Counted from the first letter of the stretch, positions 52,975 through 62,584 are shown. The stretch: 64,000 bases of DNA from Halomonas cerina (GCF_014192215.1 NZ_JACHXP010000003.1:1-64000); one strand, 5' to 3'. The notes: a model not told the origin generated them from the sequence alone. Program-made: numbers and translations.

Positions 52975-54410
52975 GCAGTCTCCTCCCTGAGTGGGGGTTC
53001 GGCGATGGCGGGAAAGGTCAGGGTCCAGCATAGCCCGCCGAGCGGTGAGTGGCTGGCCTCCATGCGGGCGCCGTGGGCGCGGGCCAGGGCCGTGGCGATG
53101 GACAGCCCCAGGCCACTGCCGCCGCTGGCCCGGCTGCGTGAGCCCTCGACCCGGTACAGCCGCTCGGTGAGCCGGGGCAGCTCACTCTCGGGCACGCCGG
53201 GGGCGCTGTCTTCCCAGCGCACTCGTACTTCGTCGGCCTGGCGCTCCAGACGGACCCGCAGCCGGCCCGGTGCCCGGGTGTAGGCGCAGGTGTTGTCGAG
53301 CAGATTGTTCCACAGCTGGCGCAACCGCTGGGTATCGCCGCGGACCATGGCCGGGCCGATGATCTCCTGGGTCGGGGTGATCCCGCTGTCGGCCAGCCAG
53401 CCGGCGGCCTCCTCGAGCCGCGCGGCCAGGCTCTCGGCCAGATCCAGCGGCGCCAGCTGGACCTCCAGGGCGCCGGCATCGCTCTGGGACAGCAGCCGCA
53501 GGTCGGCGACCAGGCGCTCGAGTTGCCCCACCTCCTGGGCCAGCGAGTGCAGGTTGTCCTGGTCCAGGGGACGGATGCCGTCCTGCATGGCCTCGATCTC
53601 GCCGCGCAGCACGGCGAGTGGGGTGCGCAGCTCATGGGCGATGTCCGACACCCAGCGACTGCGCGCCTCGCGACTGGCCTCCAGGGTGGCGGCCAGCACG
53701 TTGAAGTCTCGGGCCAGGCTGGAAAGTTCGTCCTGGCCGCGCTCGGCGAGACGGATACTGTAGTCGCCCTCGGTGAGCCGGCGCGTGGCCAGCGCCATGC
53801 CCCGGGTGCGTCGGCCCAGCCACCAGGACAGCCCGCCGGCCAGCAGCAGCGAGGCCAGTCCCAGGGCGGCGACGATGATGCCGAGGTTGCGACGCTGGCG
53901 GGAGAGGAAAATATGATCCATGCGCGCCATCAGCTGCTGCGGGGGACGATAGCCCAGGGTGCCGACCCGGGTGCCGTCGCTGACGATCGGTAGCCAGCGC
54001 AGCTCCGCGGCCTCCTGGTCGTTGTCCAGCGGCAGGCCGATCACCGGCAGGCCGCGGGCATCGTGGAGCACGAAGTCCCGCGGGTCGCCGAGGCGCCGTT
54101 CGATGCCTTCCGGCGGCATCGTATCGCCGGGCCACAGCTGCCGGCGCACCAGTCGGTGCCAGGCGCGCGGCGACGAGCGCAGCCACTGCCAGTCGCCGCG
54201 TCGGGACCACTCCTCGGCCAGGCCCTTGGCCAGGGTCTCGGCGCGCCGGGTCTGGGTCTGGTCGAGGTACTCGATGAAGCCCTGGTCGAGGCTGCGTGAC
54301 ACGGCCAGGAACACCAGGCCGGCGATGGCCACGTTGACCACCAGGATGATCGCGAAGAGCTTGATGCCGAGTCGCGAGACGGCCGGGCGAAAGAAGGGCT
54401 TCCTGGGCAT
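52971..54410 (-). CDS. baeS: Sensor histidine kinase BaeS-like
   Basis: The 479-residue inner-membrane kinase has an N-terminal helix (about residues 12-34), a periplasmic loop of about 150 residues, a second helix near 185, a HAMP linker (RRLTEGDYSIRLAERG) and the kinase core: His in SDIAHELRTPLAVLRGE, NLLDNTCAYT, GGSGLGLSIATALARAHGA. ATG 54410 follows a GGAGCC-type site; the frame to 54449 adds 13 residues. It pairs with the regulator by 4-bp overlap. The signal is unknown but BaeS homologues sense envelope damage. Confidence 0.88.
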   Translation of the reverse strand: MPRKPFFRPAVSRLGIKLFAIILVVNVAIAGLVFLAVSRSLDQGFIEYLDQTQTRRAETLAKGLAEEWSRRGDWQWLRSSPRAWHRLVRRQLWPGDTMPPEGIERRLGDPRDFVLHDARGLPVIGLPLDNDQEAAELRWLPIVSDGTRVGTLGYRPPQQLMARMDHIFLSRQRRNLGIIVAALGLASLLLAGGLSWWLGRRTRGMALATRRLTEGDYSIRLAERGQDELSSLARDFNVLAATLEASREARSRWVSDIAHELRTPLAVLRGEIEAMQDGIRPLDQDNLHSLAQEVGQLERLVADLRLLSQSDAGALEVQLAPLDLAESLAARLEEAAGWLADSGITPTQEIIGPAMVRGDTQRLRQLWNNLLDNTCAYTRAPGRLRVRLERQADEVRVRWEDSAPGVPESELPRLTERLYRVEGSRSRASGGSGLGLSIATALARAHGARMEASHSPLGGLCWTLTFPAIAEPPLREETA

Positions 54411-54485
54411 GGGTGGATGGCTCCGGGTCGAGGGCGGTGGGGCCTCCATGATCGCCGACGGGCGTGCAGGAAGTGTGCAGGGCGC

Positions 54486-54764
54486 TCACAGCGACAGCAG
54501 GAAGAGGATCAGCGGCGGTGACAGCAGTGACAGGAGAAAGCCGCTGACCACGGCGATGGGCACGCAGGCCACGCCACCGTGCTGCTGGATGACCGGCAGG
54601 GTGAAGTCCATGGCGGTGGCGCCCCCGTAGCCGATGGCCAGAGCCGCATGGCGCCGGATCACCAGCGGGATCAGCACGAAGGCCACGAGCTCCCGGGTCA
54701 GGTCATTGAGGAAGGCGATACCGCCCAGCACGGGCCCCAGGGGGTCGCCGGCGACGACCGAAAG
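54486..54764 (-). pseudogene. lysO: Truncated lysine exporter lysO (C-terminal remnant)
   Basis: About 92 codons encode the C-terminal part of LysO (DUF340): GGIAFLNDLTRELVAFVLIP, then GYGGATAMDFTLPVIQQHGG and PIAVVSGFLLSLLSPPLILF, with the GGATAMD motif of the family. The open frame upstream continues only to a stop at about 54778, and the N-terminal two thirds of LysO, about 200 residues, are missing. No start codon with a ribosome binding site fits, so the gene is probably broken. Confidence 0.78.
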
Positions 54765-54806
54765 CGGCCTACTCTAGGGATTTCTGTTCCCCGGGAAAAG
54801 GCAGGC

Positions 54807-55484
54807 TCAGCGCGGATCGCCGCTTTGGGCCAGCTCGGTCAGGTCCATGTCGATGAGGGTCAGACGACTGCGGCGGGTGCCGTCGCGGTGGTAGCTCATC
54901 GCCAGCAGCAGGCCCGGCACACGGGAGTGAAAGGCGATCTCCAGGCGGCGGTCAGGATGGTCCGGTTCCCGCACTTCCACCTGCAACGCCTCGACTTCGC
55001 CGATGCGCAGGGGCAGCGTTTCCCGGGCCAAGAGCCGATACTCCACGACCTTCGGCCGTCCACGGTGGTCGACGTAGTGCAGTCGGCAGGTCCCGGGGCA
55101 TGCCTGGGTCGCGCGTTGCGAGAGCGCGACCAGGGCGGTCTGGCGGTCGGGGAACCGGGCCAGCTCGTCGGCCTTCAGCTCGTAGCTGCGACCGAAGCCG
55201 AGCAGCTGGTAGCGTGAGGCATAGTGTAGTGCCACGAGTCCTCGGTCGCCGAGGCGGAACCGCCCCCGCTCAAGGCCGCTGGCGATATTGATGTCGGCAC
55301 GCATCTCGCTTTGCCACTGTCCGGCCTGCCGGCTCAGGCGGTGGGTGATCACGGCATCCGGCCAGCCCGCAACCTCGAGGTGATAGCGGGCGCTGAACGG
55401 CGTGGGCTCCGCCGCCTGGACGCCGTCCGCGATCAGCAGGAGCAACGCGAAGGCGCCGAGCAGGTAGCGACAGGATGAGGGCAT
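54807..55484 (-). CDS. DUF3108-like exported protein
   Basis: The 225-residue protein has a signal peptide (about residues 1-24, ending GVQAAE) and a beta-rich domain similar to DUF3108: FSARYHLEVAGWPDAVITHR, then ASGLERGRFRLGDRGLVALHYA and VEVREPDHPDRRLEIAFHSR. Function is unknown; family members are periplasmic or outer-membrane-associated. The frame runs further upstream as the shadow of another gene. It is divergent from the DJ-1 gene with 175 bp between them. Confidence 0.75.
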   Translation of the reverse strand: MPSSCRYLLGAFALLLLIADGVQAAEPTPFSARYHLEVAGWPDAVITHRLSRQAGQWQSEMRADINIASGLERGRFRLGDRGLVALHYASRYQLLGFGRSYELKADELARFPDRQTALVALSQRATQACPGTCRLHYVDHRGRPKVVEYRLLARETLPLRIGEVEALQVEVREPDHPDRRLEIAFHSRVPGLLLAMSYHRDGTRRSRLTLIDMDLTELAQSGDPR

Positions 55485-55658
55485 GACGCACTCCGTGGGG
55501 ACTGGGGTGGACAGGACTGGGAGCCTCAGGGAGGGCTCAGGTTCCGCAGCGGTCCAGTTTGCGCCGCGCTCATGGCCGGGCAGCCGGGCAGCGGCTAGGC
55601 TGGCCTGCAGGGGGCGGACGTCTCTGCTCCCATTGCCTATACCACCTGGGAGGTTCCC

Positions 55659-56219
55659 ATGGCGAGACTCTTGCTGATTGCCGGTGACTATGTCGAGGAT
55701 TACGAGGTCATGGTGCCCTTCCAGGCCCTCCAGGCCATGGGCCATGTCGTCGAGGCCGTGTGCCCCGACAAGCGGGAAGGCGACCAGGTCCGTACCGCCA
55801 TCCACGACTTCGAGGGCGACCAGACCTACAGCGAGAAACCGGGCCACGATTTCACCCTGAACGCCACCTTCGCCGAGGTCGAGGTCGCCGACTACGACGG
55901 CCTGGTGATCCCGGGGGGACGGGCTCCGGAGTATCTGCGCCTCGACGAGCGTGTCCTGGAACTGGTGCGTCACTTCTTCGATCACGAGAAGCCGGTGGCC
56001 GCCATCTGTCACGGCGCTCAACTGCTGGCCGCCGCGGTCTCCCTGGAAGGGTATCGCGTCTCGGCCTACCCCGCCTGTGCCCCGGAGGTCCACCTGGCCG
56101 GTGGGGACTATGCCGAGATCGAGGTCGACCAGGCCATCGCCAGCGGCAAGCTGGTCACCGCCCCTGCCTGGCCGGCGCATCCCGACTGGCTCAGGCGCTT
56201 CCATGCACTGCTCGAGTGA
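55659..56219 (+). CDS. DJ-1/PfpI family protein
   Basis: The 186-residue protein has the class I glutamine-amidotransferase-like fold with the nucleophile elbow Cys in [15 protein letters not shown] and an upstream Glu in [17 protein letters not shown]; the [17 protein letters not shown] loop is characteristic. Relatives are proteases, glyoxalases or chaperones; the exact activity cannot be told. GGGAGG precedes the ATG. Confidence 0.85.
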   Translation: MARLLLIAGDYVEDYEVMVPFQALQAMGHVVEAVCPDKREGDQVRTAIHDFEGDQTYSEKPGHDFTLNATFAEVEVADYDGLVIPGGRAPEYLRLDERVLELVRHFFDHEKPVAAICHGAQLLAAAVSLEGYRVSAYPACAPEVHLAGGDYAEIEVDQAIASGKLVTAPAWPAHPDWLRRFHALLE

Positions 56220-56472
56220 ACCATAGCGGCTACGCCGCGGGGCTGCCCTCAACGCGCCGGACTACGCCACCTGCTACGGCGGCGACGAACACGGCTACAC
56301 CGACTACCCGTTTCTCGAGGGCCGCGATTAGACGCTGGGCGTCCGGCGGTCAGGCTCGAACGCACAGTCAGCCGCACCTGGGAGCCAGCCTCGCATCAGC
56401 CGCATGAACGCCATGCGGCCAGCGACTTCGAGACCCGCCCCCAGGACAAGCGGTGACAGGCCGGGGCAAGAG

Positions 56473-57819
56473 TCAGAAGGAGGACTGCAGGCGCTCGAGG
56501 CCCGGGCCGAGCTCGACCGGGTAGTCGCTCTCGCCCTCCTCGAGGTGTCTGACATCGTCGGGGAAACGGGCCAGTGCGTCCGCCACCCGCTCCCGGGCCT
56601 CACTGGCCCGGGCCATCTCGTCGTCGTTCAGCTGCCCCGCCTGCACCAGCGGGCGCAGCAGCGCCTCGCCGTCCTCGATGGATTCGTCGCGCAGGGCGAT
56701 CACGTCGCCGGCATACTGGCCCTGGTCGTCGAGACGACGATAGAGCTGCTTGCGGCAGGGCAGGTTGATCTTGCCCGGCGAGTGCTTGACCCGCGGCTCG
56801 CCGGCGTACTCCACCAGCTTGTAGGAGAGGTCGATCACCGGGGCGTCCGCCGACACCCCCATCTGGGTGCCCACGCCGAAGGCGTCGATGGGCGCACCGT
56901 CCTCGAGTAGGGCATCGATCTGGACTTCGTCGAGACCGCTGCTGGCAACGATCGTGATCTCCTCGAGCCCGGCCTCGTCGAGCAGGGCGCGGGCCCCCTT
57001 CGCCAACTCGCCGAGGTCGCCGGAGTCCAGCCGAATGGCCTTGACGCCGAGTTCGGGCGCCTTGTGCATCAGGTCGATCACCTTGCGAACCCCGTCCAGG
57101 GTGTCGTGGGTATCCACCAGCAGCGTGGTACCCGGGTAGTGACGGGCAAAGGCGCGGAAGGCGTCGTCTTCGTCATCATGGGCCAGGATGTAGCTGTGGG
57201 CCATGGTGCCGTTGAGAGCCAAGTCGTGGCGCAGGCCGCCCAGCACGTTGCTGGTGCCGGCGAGGCCGGCGGTGCGGTAGGCGCGCACCCCGCGTACCGC
57301 GGCATCCACGCCGTGCATGCGGCGCATGCCGAAGTCCACCACTGGCCGGCCTCGGGCCGCCATCACCAGACGCACCGCCTTGGAGGCAAGTACCGTCTCG
57401 ACCTGCACCAAGTTCATGACCAGGCTCTCCAGCAACTGGGCCTGGCTGATGGGGGCATCCACTTCCAGCAGCGGCTCGTTGGCGAACACCGGGGTGCCCT
57501 CGGGAAGGGCGTGGATGTCGCCCTCGAAACGCCAGTCGGCCAGCCAGTCGAGGAAGCCGTCCTCGAACAGTTCGGTGCCGGCCAGTCGCTTGATGGCCTC
57601 GTCACCGAAGCGCAGTCGGCTGAGCAGGGCCGCCGCGTGCTGCTGGCCGCAGGCCAGCATGAAGCGGCGGGTCGGCGGCAACCTGCGGAAGAATAGGCTG
57701 AAGGTGGCCGGTGCGTGCATGTCCTCCTTCCAGTAGGCCTGAGTCATGGTCAGCTGGTAGAGGTCGGTGAGCAGGGCCAGCTCGGTGTCGTCGACCTGCA
57801 GGGGAATAGGCTCGTTCAT
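56473..57819 (-). CDS. pncB: Nicotinate phosphoribosyltransferase PncB
   Basis: The 448-residue enzyme joins nicotinate and PRPP to make nicotinate mononucleotide in the NAD salvage pathway. It starts LLTDLYQLTMTQAYWKEDMH, has VDFGMRRMHGVDAAVRGVRA, then GTMAHSYILAHDDEDDAF with the autophosphorylated His and IRLDSGDLGELAKGA. It overlaps pncA by 4 bp, so nicotinamidase and this enzyme are made together and act in sequence. Confidence 0.93.
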   Translation of the reverse strand: MNEPIPLQVDDTELALLTDLYQLTMTQAYWKEDMHAPATFSLFFRRLPPTRRFMLACGQQHAAALLSRLRFGDEAIKRLAGTELFEDGFLDWLADWRFEGDIHALPEGTPVFANEPLLEVDAPISQAQLLESLVMNLVQVETVLASKAVRLVMAARGRPVVDFGMRRMHGVDAAVRGVRAYRTAGLAGTSNVLGGLRHDLALNGTMAHSYILAHDDEDDAFRAFARHYPGTTLLVDTHDTLDGVRKVIDLMHKAPELGVKAIRLDSGDLGELAKGARALLDEAGLEEITIVASSGLDEVQIDALLEDGAPIDAFGVGTQMGVSADAPVIDLSYKLVEYAGEPRVKHSPGKINLPCRKQLYRRLDDQGQYAGDVIALRDESIEDGEALLRPLVQAGQLNDDEMARASEARERVADALARFPDDVRHLEEGESDYPVELGPGLERLQSSF

Positions 57820-58382
57820 GCGCGCACCTCGGCACCGGCGTCCTCGAACTCGCGGCGACAGTCAGGCACGGCATCGGGCTCCACGGCGGCGGAGAGCTGC
57901 CCCAGCAGCAGAGTGGCGAAGCCCGCATCGCGGGCCGCCAGCACCGTGGCGCGCACGCACACGTCCAGCGCCAGGCCGCAGATCACGACACGCTCGATGC
58001 CCTTTTCCTTCAGGTAGCCGGCCAGGCCGGTACCGTCGAAGGCCGAGTAGGCGTCGGCGTCGAAAGCGGTGGCCTTGCTGACCCGGATGGTGGTGTCGTC
58101 CAGGGCCAGGTCGGGATGGAAGGCCGCCCCCTCGGTGTCCTGGACGCAGTGCACCGGCCAAGGGCCGCCACGATGCTCGAAGCTGATATGGTCGATGGGA
58201 TGCCAGTCCCGGGAGGCGATGATCAAAGCGCCCGCTTGGCGGGCCGCGTCGATCTCGGCGTTGATGCCGGGCACCAGGCCACCGCCACCCTCGACGGCGA
58301 GGGCGCCGCCCTCGCAGAAGTCGTTTTGCATGTCCACGACGAGCAGGGCGTCGCGGGGTCCATAGTCCACTTGCGCGGTCAT
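57816..58382 (-). CDS. pncA: Nicotinamidase PncA
   Basis: The 188-residue cysteine hydrolase deamidates nicotinamide to nicotinate. Catalytic contexts are Asp in LLVVDMQNDFCEGGALAV, Lys in IRVSKATAFDADAYSAF and Cys in CGLALDVCVRATVLAARDAG; the metal site is in SRDWHPIDHISF. AAGGAG precedes ATG 58382. It is the upstream gene of pncAB and lies 90 bp after ghrA in the same direction. Confidence 0.93.
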   Translation of the reverse strand: MTAQVDYGPRDALLVVDMQNDFCEGGALAVEGGGGLVPGINAEIDAARQAGALIIASRDWHPIDHISFEHRGGPWPVHCVQDTEGAAFHPDLALDDTTIRVSKATAFDADAYSAFDGTGLAGYLKEKGIERVVICGLALDVCVRATVLAARDAGFATLLLGQLSAAVEPDAVPDCRREFEDAGAEVRA

Positions 58383-58474
58383 CACGCATCTCCTTGGAGG
58401 TCGTCGGGTGTCACCCTTCAGCGTAGGACCTGTGCCGCTCCGGTTGTAGTGGGCAATCGGAGCGCAGGGGCCGG

Positions 58475-59425
58475 TCAATAGCCGGCCTCGGGGTCGACGG
58501 TATCGAGGGGCTCGCCGGCCTCGAGGGCACGCAGCGCCTCGGCCACCTGATCCAGCGCTGCGCCCAGCGGTGTCGGCCCGGCCATGTGGGGCGTGACCCA
58601 TACCCGCGGGTGCGACCATAGCGGGCTCGCCGCCGGCAGCGGCTCCTCGGGGAAGGCGTCGAGCAGGGCGCCTCGCAGCCGGCCCTCGGTCTCGCCGCTT
58701 TGGTCGCTCCCCTGGGCCAGCGCCTCGAGCAGGGCGGCCTCGTCGACCAGGGTGCCGCGCCCCGGGTTGATCAGGCTGGCGCCCGCCGGCAATCGTGCCA
58801 GGGCATTGGCATCGATGATATGTCGGGTCGCCCGGGTGTCCGGCAGCAGCAGTACCAGGGTCATCACCCGGTCGAGCACCTCGTCGAGACCTTCGTCGCC
58901 ATGATGGCAGGTAACGCCATCCAGCGACTTGGGCGACCGGCTCCAGCCATGGACCGGGAAGCCGTCGGCGGCGACCATGGCTGCGACCTTCGCCCCGATG
59001 GCGCCGAGGCCCAGCACGCCCACCGGCCAGTCGACCTTGTCGATCACCGCATGCTCGCGCCACTCCTCGCGAGCCTGCTGGCGCCGGTAACGGTCGAAGT
59101 CGCGCTGGAAGTGCAGGATGCCGTAGCGCACATAGTCGCCGATCAGCTCCGCCATGCCGGCGTCGCGCAGCTTGACGATCGGCACGTCCCGGGGCAGGGC
59201 GGGGTTGCTCAGCAGGGCGTCGACCCCGGCGCCAAGGTTGACGATGCCCTTGAGCCGGGTCGGTTCGCCGAGTAACCGGGCGGAGGGCTTCCAGACGGCC
59301 AGGTACTCGGCCTCCCGGCGAGCCTCGAGCGAAGCGTTACTGGTGATCACCTCGGCCTCGGGAAGGCGTGCCGAAAGGGCGGCCCGCCACTGCTCGGCGT
59401 CGTCGATATGCACGAGAACCTTCAT
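58475..59425 (-). CDS. ghrA: Glyoxylate/hydroxypyruvate reductase GhrA-like
   Basis: The 316-residue D-2-hydroxyacid dehydrogenase has the NAD(P)-binding loop VGVLGLGAIGAKVAAMVAAD, the catalytic Arg region LINPGRGTLVDEAALLEAL and the terminal His in WVTPHMAGPTP. YGILHFQRDFDRYRRQQ matches GhrA. It reduces glyoxylate and hydroxypyruvate. AAGGAG precedes the start at 59425. It is divergent from doeA. Confidence 0.9.
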   Translation of the reverse strand: MKVLVHIDDAEQWRAALSARLPEAEVITSNASLEARREAEYLAVWKPSARLLGEPTRLKGIVNLGAGVDALLSNPALPRDVPIVKLRDAGMAELIGDYVRYGILHFQRDFDRYRRQQAREEWREHAVIDKVDWPVGVLGLGAIGAKVAAMVAADGFPVHGWSRSPKSLDGVTCHHGDEGLDEVLDRVMTLVLLLPDTRATRHIIDANALARLPAGASLINPGRGTLVDEAALLEALAQGSDQSGETEGRLRGALLDAFPEEPLPAASPLWSHPRVWVTPHMAGPTPLGAALDQVAEALRALEAGEPLDTVDPEAGY

Positions 59426-59678
59426 GATCTCTCCTTCTGGTGGCCCTGCGTCATCATGGAAGCGGGAGTGCCCGTGGACAAGCCTCACGGCACATCAGGA
59501 AATGCTTGACCGCCTACCATGGGTTGGCAGTAACCTCGAGGCGCGGGATCGATCGACGCTACGAAACTGCCACCTGGCCCGCCACCGGGCCGGTCGCTAC
59601 GGCAGTGATGGTTACCCCGGTCCGGCCTTCCAGGGTGGAGAAGGCCGATGTCTTGATGATGGGATGACGAGTGGCTTC

Positions 59679-60878
59679 ATGATTCAGGTTTCCCTGCCCT
59701 TCACGCGAGAGGAGTATGCAACTCGCCTGTGGAAGGTGCGCGCCGAGATGGCCAGTCGGGGTATCGATGTGCTGATCATCAGCGATCCCTCCAACATGGC
59801 CTGGCTCACCGGCTACGACGGCTGGTCGTTCTATGTGCACCAGTGCGTGTTGGTCGGTCTGGAGGGCGAACCGGTCTGGTACGGCCGTCGCATGGATGCC
59901 AACGGGGCGCTGCGGACCTGCTGGATCGACCCGGACAACATCACCTACTACCCGGATTACTACGTGCAGAATCCGGACATGCATCCCATGGACTACCTCG
60001 CCCAGACCATCCTGCCCGACCGCGGCTGGCACCAGGGCGTGGTGGGCTTGGAGATGGACAACTACTACTTCTCGGCCAAGGCTTATCAGAGCCTGCTGCG
60101 CGAGCTGCCCCATGCCCGCTTCATGGATGCCAACGTCCTGGTCAACTGGTGCCGGGCCATCAAGTCGCCCCAGGAGATCGAGTACATGCGGGTAGCGGCG
60201 AAGATCGTCGAGGGCATGCACTCGCGCATCCTCGAGGTGATCGAGCCGGGCCTGCCCAAGAGCAAGCTGGTCTCGGAGATCTACCGGGTCGGCATCGAGG
60301 GCTGGCGGGACGAGCAGGGCAAGATCTACGGTGGCGACTACCCCGCCATCGTGCCCATGCTTCCCACCGGCTCCGACGCCGCCGCCCCGCACCTCACCTG
60401 GGACGACACGCCGTTTCGCGAGGGGGAGGGGACCTTCTTCGAGATCGCCGGCGTCTTCAAGCGCTACCATGCGCCGATGTCGCGGACGGTCTTCCTCGGC
60501 CGGCCTCCCCAGGAGTTCGTGCGCGCCGAGTCGGCGCTGATCGAGGGCATCGAGCACGGCCTCGAGGTGGCCAGGCCCGGCAATCGCACCGCGGACATCG
60601 CCATGGCGCTGGGCGCGGCCATGGACAAGTACGGCTTCGACCGCGGCGGGGCCCGCTGCGGCTATCCGATCGGCATCAGCTATCCCCCGGACTGGGGCGA
60701 GCGCACCATGAGCCTGCGTCCCTCCGACGAGACCATCCTGCAGCCCGGGATGACCTTCCACTTCATGCCAGGCCTGTGGGAGGACGACTGGGGGCTGGAG
60801 ATCACCGAGAGCATCCTGATCACCGAGACCGGCTGCGAGACCCTGGCCGACTTCCCGCGACAATTGTTTGTACGCTGA
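59679..60878 (+). CDS. doeA: Ectoine hydrolase DoeA
   Basis: The 399-residue protein belongs to the M24 peptidase family and opens the ring of ectoine, giving N-alpha-acetyl-L-2,4-diaminobutyrate as the main product. The sequence SLPFTREEYATRLWKVRAEM at the start, PSNMAWLTGYDGWSFYVHQC and RCGYPIGISYPPDWGERTMS near the end match DoeA of H. elongata. ATG 59679 gives the family length; ATG 59664 is possible. doeB lies 200 bp downstream, so ectoine breakdown is encoded together. Confidence 0.93.
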   Translation: MIQVSLPFTREEYATRLWKVRAEMASRGIDVLIISDPSNMAWLTGYDGWSFYVHQCVLVGLEGEPVWYGRRMDANGALRTCWIDPDNITYYPDYYVQNPDMHPMDYLAQTILPDRGWHQGVVGLEMDNYYFSAKAYQSLLRELPHARFMDANVLVNWCRAIKSPQEIEYMRVAAKIVEGMHSRILEVIEPGLPKSKLVSEIYRVGIEGWRDEQGKIYGGDYPAIVPMLPTGSDAAAPHLTWDDTPFREGEGTFFEIAGVFKRYHAPMSRTVFLGRPPQEFVRAESALIEGIEHGLEVARPGNRTADIAMALGAAMDKYGFDRGGARCGYPIGISYPPDWGERTMSLRPSDETILQPGMTFHFMPGLWEDDWGLEITESILITETGCETLADFPRQLFVR

Positions 60879-60920
60879 GTGAGTAGAAGTCGAGCAATCA
60901 CCAACGATCAAGGAGGGGCG

Positions 60921-61015
60921 CCGGCGGCAAGCCGAAGAGGAGGTCCTACGCCAGGGATGGCGTCGGTAGCGCCCAGGGATGGGTTTACAGCGCCTCCTCG
61001 CAGGCTTGCCGCCGG
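60921..61015. repeat. Long imperfect inverted repeat between doeA and doeB
   Basis: CCGGCGGCAAGCC (60921-60933) is the inverse complement of 61003-61015, and GAGGAGG (60937-60943) pairs with CCTCCTC (60993-60999). The spacer contains two direct copies of CAGGGATGG. The unit looks like an intergenic repeat element and could form a large mRNA hairpin between the two genes. Confidence 0.7.
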
Positions 61016-61079
61016 TCAGTCCCGAGCGGCGCAGGGGCCTTGGTGTTGCCTGCCGCATGAGAATAAGGAGCCCTAGACA

Positions 61080-62093
61080 ATGGCCAAGCGACCCAGCCCC
61101 ATCTCCGCGACCGTCGACTTCGACGCCGACGGTGTCCAGCATGGCTTCCTCAAGCTGCCGATCTCCGTGGACGAGTCGGCCTGGGGGGCGGTGATGATTC
61201 CTGTCAGCGTGGTCAAGAACGGCGAGGGCCCCACGGCGCTGCTGACCGGCGGCAATCATGGCGACGAGTATGAGGGCATCACCTCGCTGCTCAAGCTCTC
61301 AAGCGAACTGCGCGCCGAGGACGTCCGCGGCCGGGTGATCATCGTGCCCTGCATGAACCAGCCGGCGGTGATGGCCGGCAAGCGCACCTCGGGCCTCGAC
61401 GGCGGCAACCTCAACCGCAGCTTCCCCGGCGACCCGGACGGCACCGTCACCGAGAAGATCGCCGACTACTTCACCCGGGTGATGGTGCCGATGAGCGACG
61501 TGGTGCTCGACCTGCACTCCGGCGGGCGCACCCTGGACATCATTCCCTTCGGTGCCTCCCACGTGCTGGAGGACGTCGAGCAGCAGCGCCAGGCGCTGGC
61601 GGGCGCCAAGGCCTTCGGCGCTCCCTACGCCATGATGATGTTCGAGCTCGACGCCGCGGCGCTGTTCGACACCGCAGTGGAGTCCCAGGGCAAGGTCTTC
61701 GTAGCCACCGAGCTTGGCGGCGGCGGCACCTCCACGCCGCAGAGCCTGGCCATCACCGAGCGCGGGGTGCGCAACTTCCTGGTCCACTATGGCCTTATCG
61801 AGGGCGAAGTGGAGATGCCCGACGCGCCCCAGGTCTATCTCGACATGCCCGATGCCAGCTGCTATGTGCAGAGCGAGCACTCGGGCCTGCTCGAGCTGGC
61901 CTTCGACCTGGGGGATCGGGTCGAGATGGGCGAGGTGGTGGCTCGCATCTATGACCTGACCCGCAGCGGCACAGCCCCGGTGGAGTATCGTGCCAGCCGT
62001 GGTGGCGTGCTCGCGGCGCGGCGCCACCCGGCGCTGGTCAACATGGGCGATACCATCGCGGTGATCGCCGATGTCGTCGATTCCCTGGACTGA
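61080..62093 (+). CDS. doeB: N-alpha-acetyl-L-2,4-diaminobutyrate deacetylase DoeB
   Basis: The 337-residue zinc hydrolase of the succinylglutamate desuccinylase/AstE type removes acetate from N-alpha-acetyl-diaminobutyrate. Zinc ligands are in TGGNHGDEYEG (His and Glu) and VVLDLHSGGRT (His). The catalytic Glu is likely in VATELGGGGTST. It stands downstream of doeA and 17 bp before doeX, as in H. elongata. The start is ATG 61080, with AAGGAG at 61064-61069. Confidence 0.93.
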   Translation: MAKRPSPISATVDFDADGVQHGFLKLPISVDESAWGAVMIPVSVVKNGEGPTALLTGGNHGDEYEGITSLLKLSSELRAEDVRGRVIIVPCMNQPAVMAGKRTSGLDGGNLNRSFPGDPDGTVTEKIADYFTRVMVPMSDVVLDLHSGGRTLDIIPFGASHVLEDVEQQRQALAGAKAFGAPYAMMMFELDAAALFDTAVESQGKVFVATELGGGGTSTPQSLAITERGVRNFLVHYGLIEGEVEMPDAPQVYLDMPDASCYVQSEHSGLLELAFDLGDRVEMGEVVARIYDLTRSGTAPVEYRASRGGVLAARRHPALVNMGDTIAVIADVVDSLD

Positions 62094-62110
62094 GAGGGAT
62101 AACCCCGCGC

Positions 62111-62584
62111 ATGAAGCTCGATCGCTATGATCTGAAGATCCTCGAGATCCTGTCCCGGGACGGCCGCATCACCAAGTCGAAGCTGGCCGAGGCCATCAAC
62201 CTCTCGGTCAGCCCCTGCTGGGAGCGGGTGCGGCGTCTCGAGAAGGCCGGGGTGATCGCGGGCTATGGAGCGTGGATCAATGCCGACGTCTTGGTCCGTC
62301 GCACCCCGGTGTGGGTACAGATCGAGCTGAAGCAGCACAATGCGGAGAGTTTCGCCCGGTTCGAGGCACTGGTGCATGACACGCCGGCGGTCACCGAATG
62401 CGTGGCCGTGGGCGGTGGCGTGGACTACCTGATCAAGGTCGAGGCCGACTCCATCGATGCCTACCAGCGCCTGATCGATGCCTGGCTCACCTCGGACGTC
62501 GGCATCGAGCGCTATTTTACCTATATCGTGACCAAGACGGTAAAACGTCCTGAACCCGGCGTCTTGCCTCGGGATTTCGTCTGA
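62111..62584 (+). CDS. doeX: Lrp/AsnC-type regulator DoeX
   Basis: The 157-residue regulator has an N-terminal helix-turn-helix (LDRYDLKILEILSRDGRITK, SKLAEAINLSVSPCWERVRRLEKAGVI) and a C-terminal RAM/AsnC ligand domain (EALVHDTPAVTECVAVGGGVDYLIKV). DoeX is the regulator of ectoine degradation in H. elongata. It lies 17 bp after doeB and is probably co-transcribed. The sensed ligand is expected to be an ectoine breakdown product. Confidence 0.92.
   Translation: MKLDRYDLKILEILSRDGRITKSKLAEAINLSVSPCWERVRRLEKAGVIAGYGAWINADVLVRRTPVWVQIELKQHNAESFARFEALVHDTPAVTECVAVGGGVDYLIKVEADSIDAYQRLIDAWLTSDVGIERYFTYIVTKTVKRPEPGVLPRDFV

Noticed and set aside
56250..56331. Short frame ending NAPDYATCYGGDEHGYTDYP after the DJ-1 gene
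   Set aside because: It looks protein-like but has no start, no family I can name and only about 27 codons; it may be a scrap of a lost gene, but support is too weak to list.
59506..59534. TTGACC/AGTAAC as a doeA promoter
   Set aside because: The -10 candidate shares too few positions with the consensus to be more than chance.
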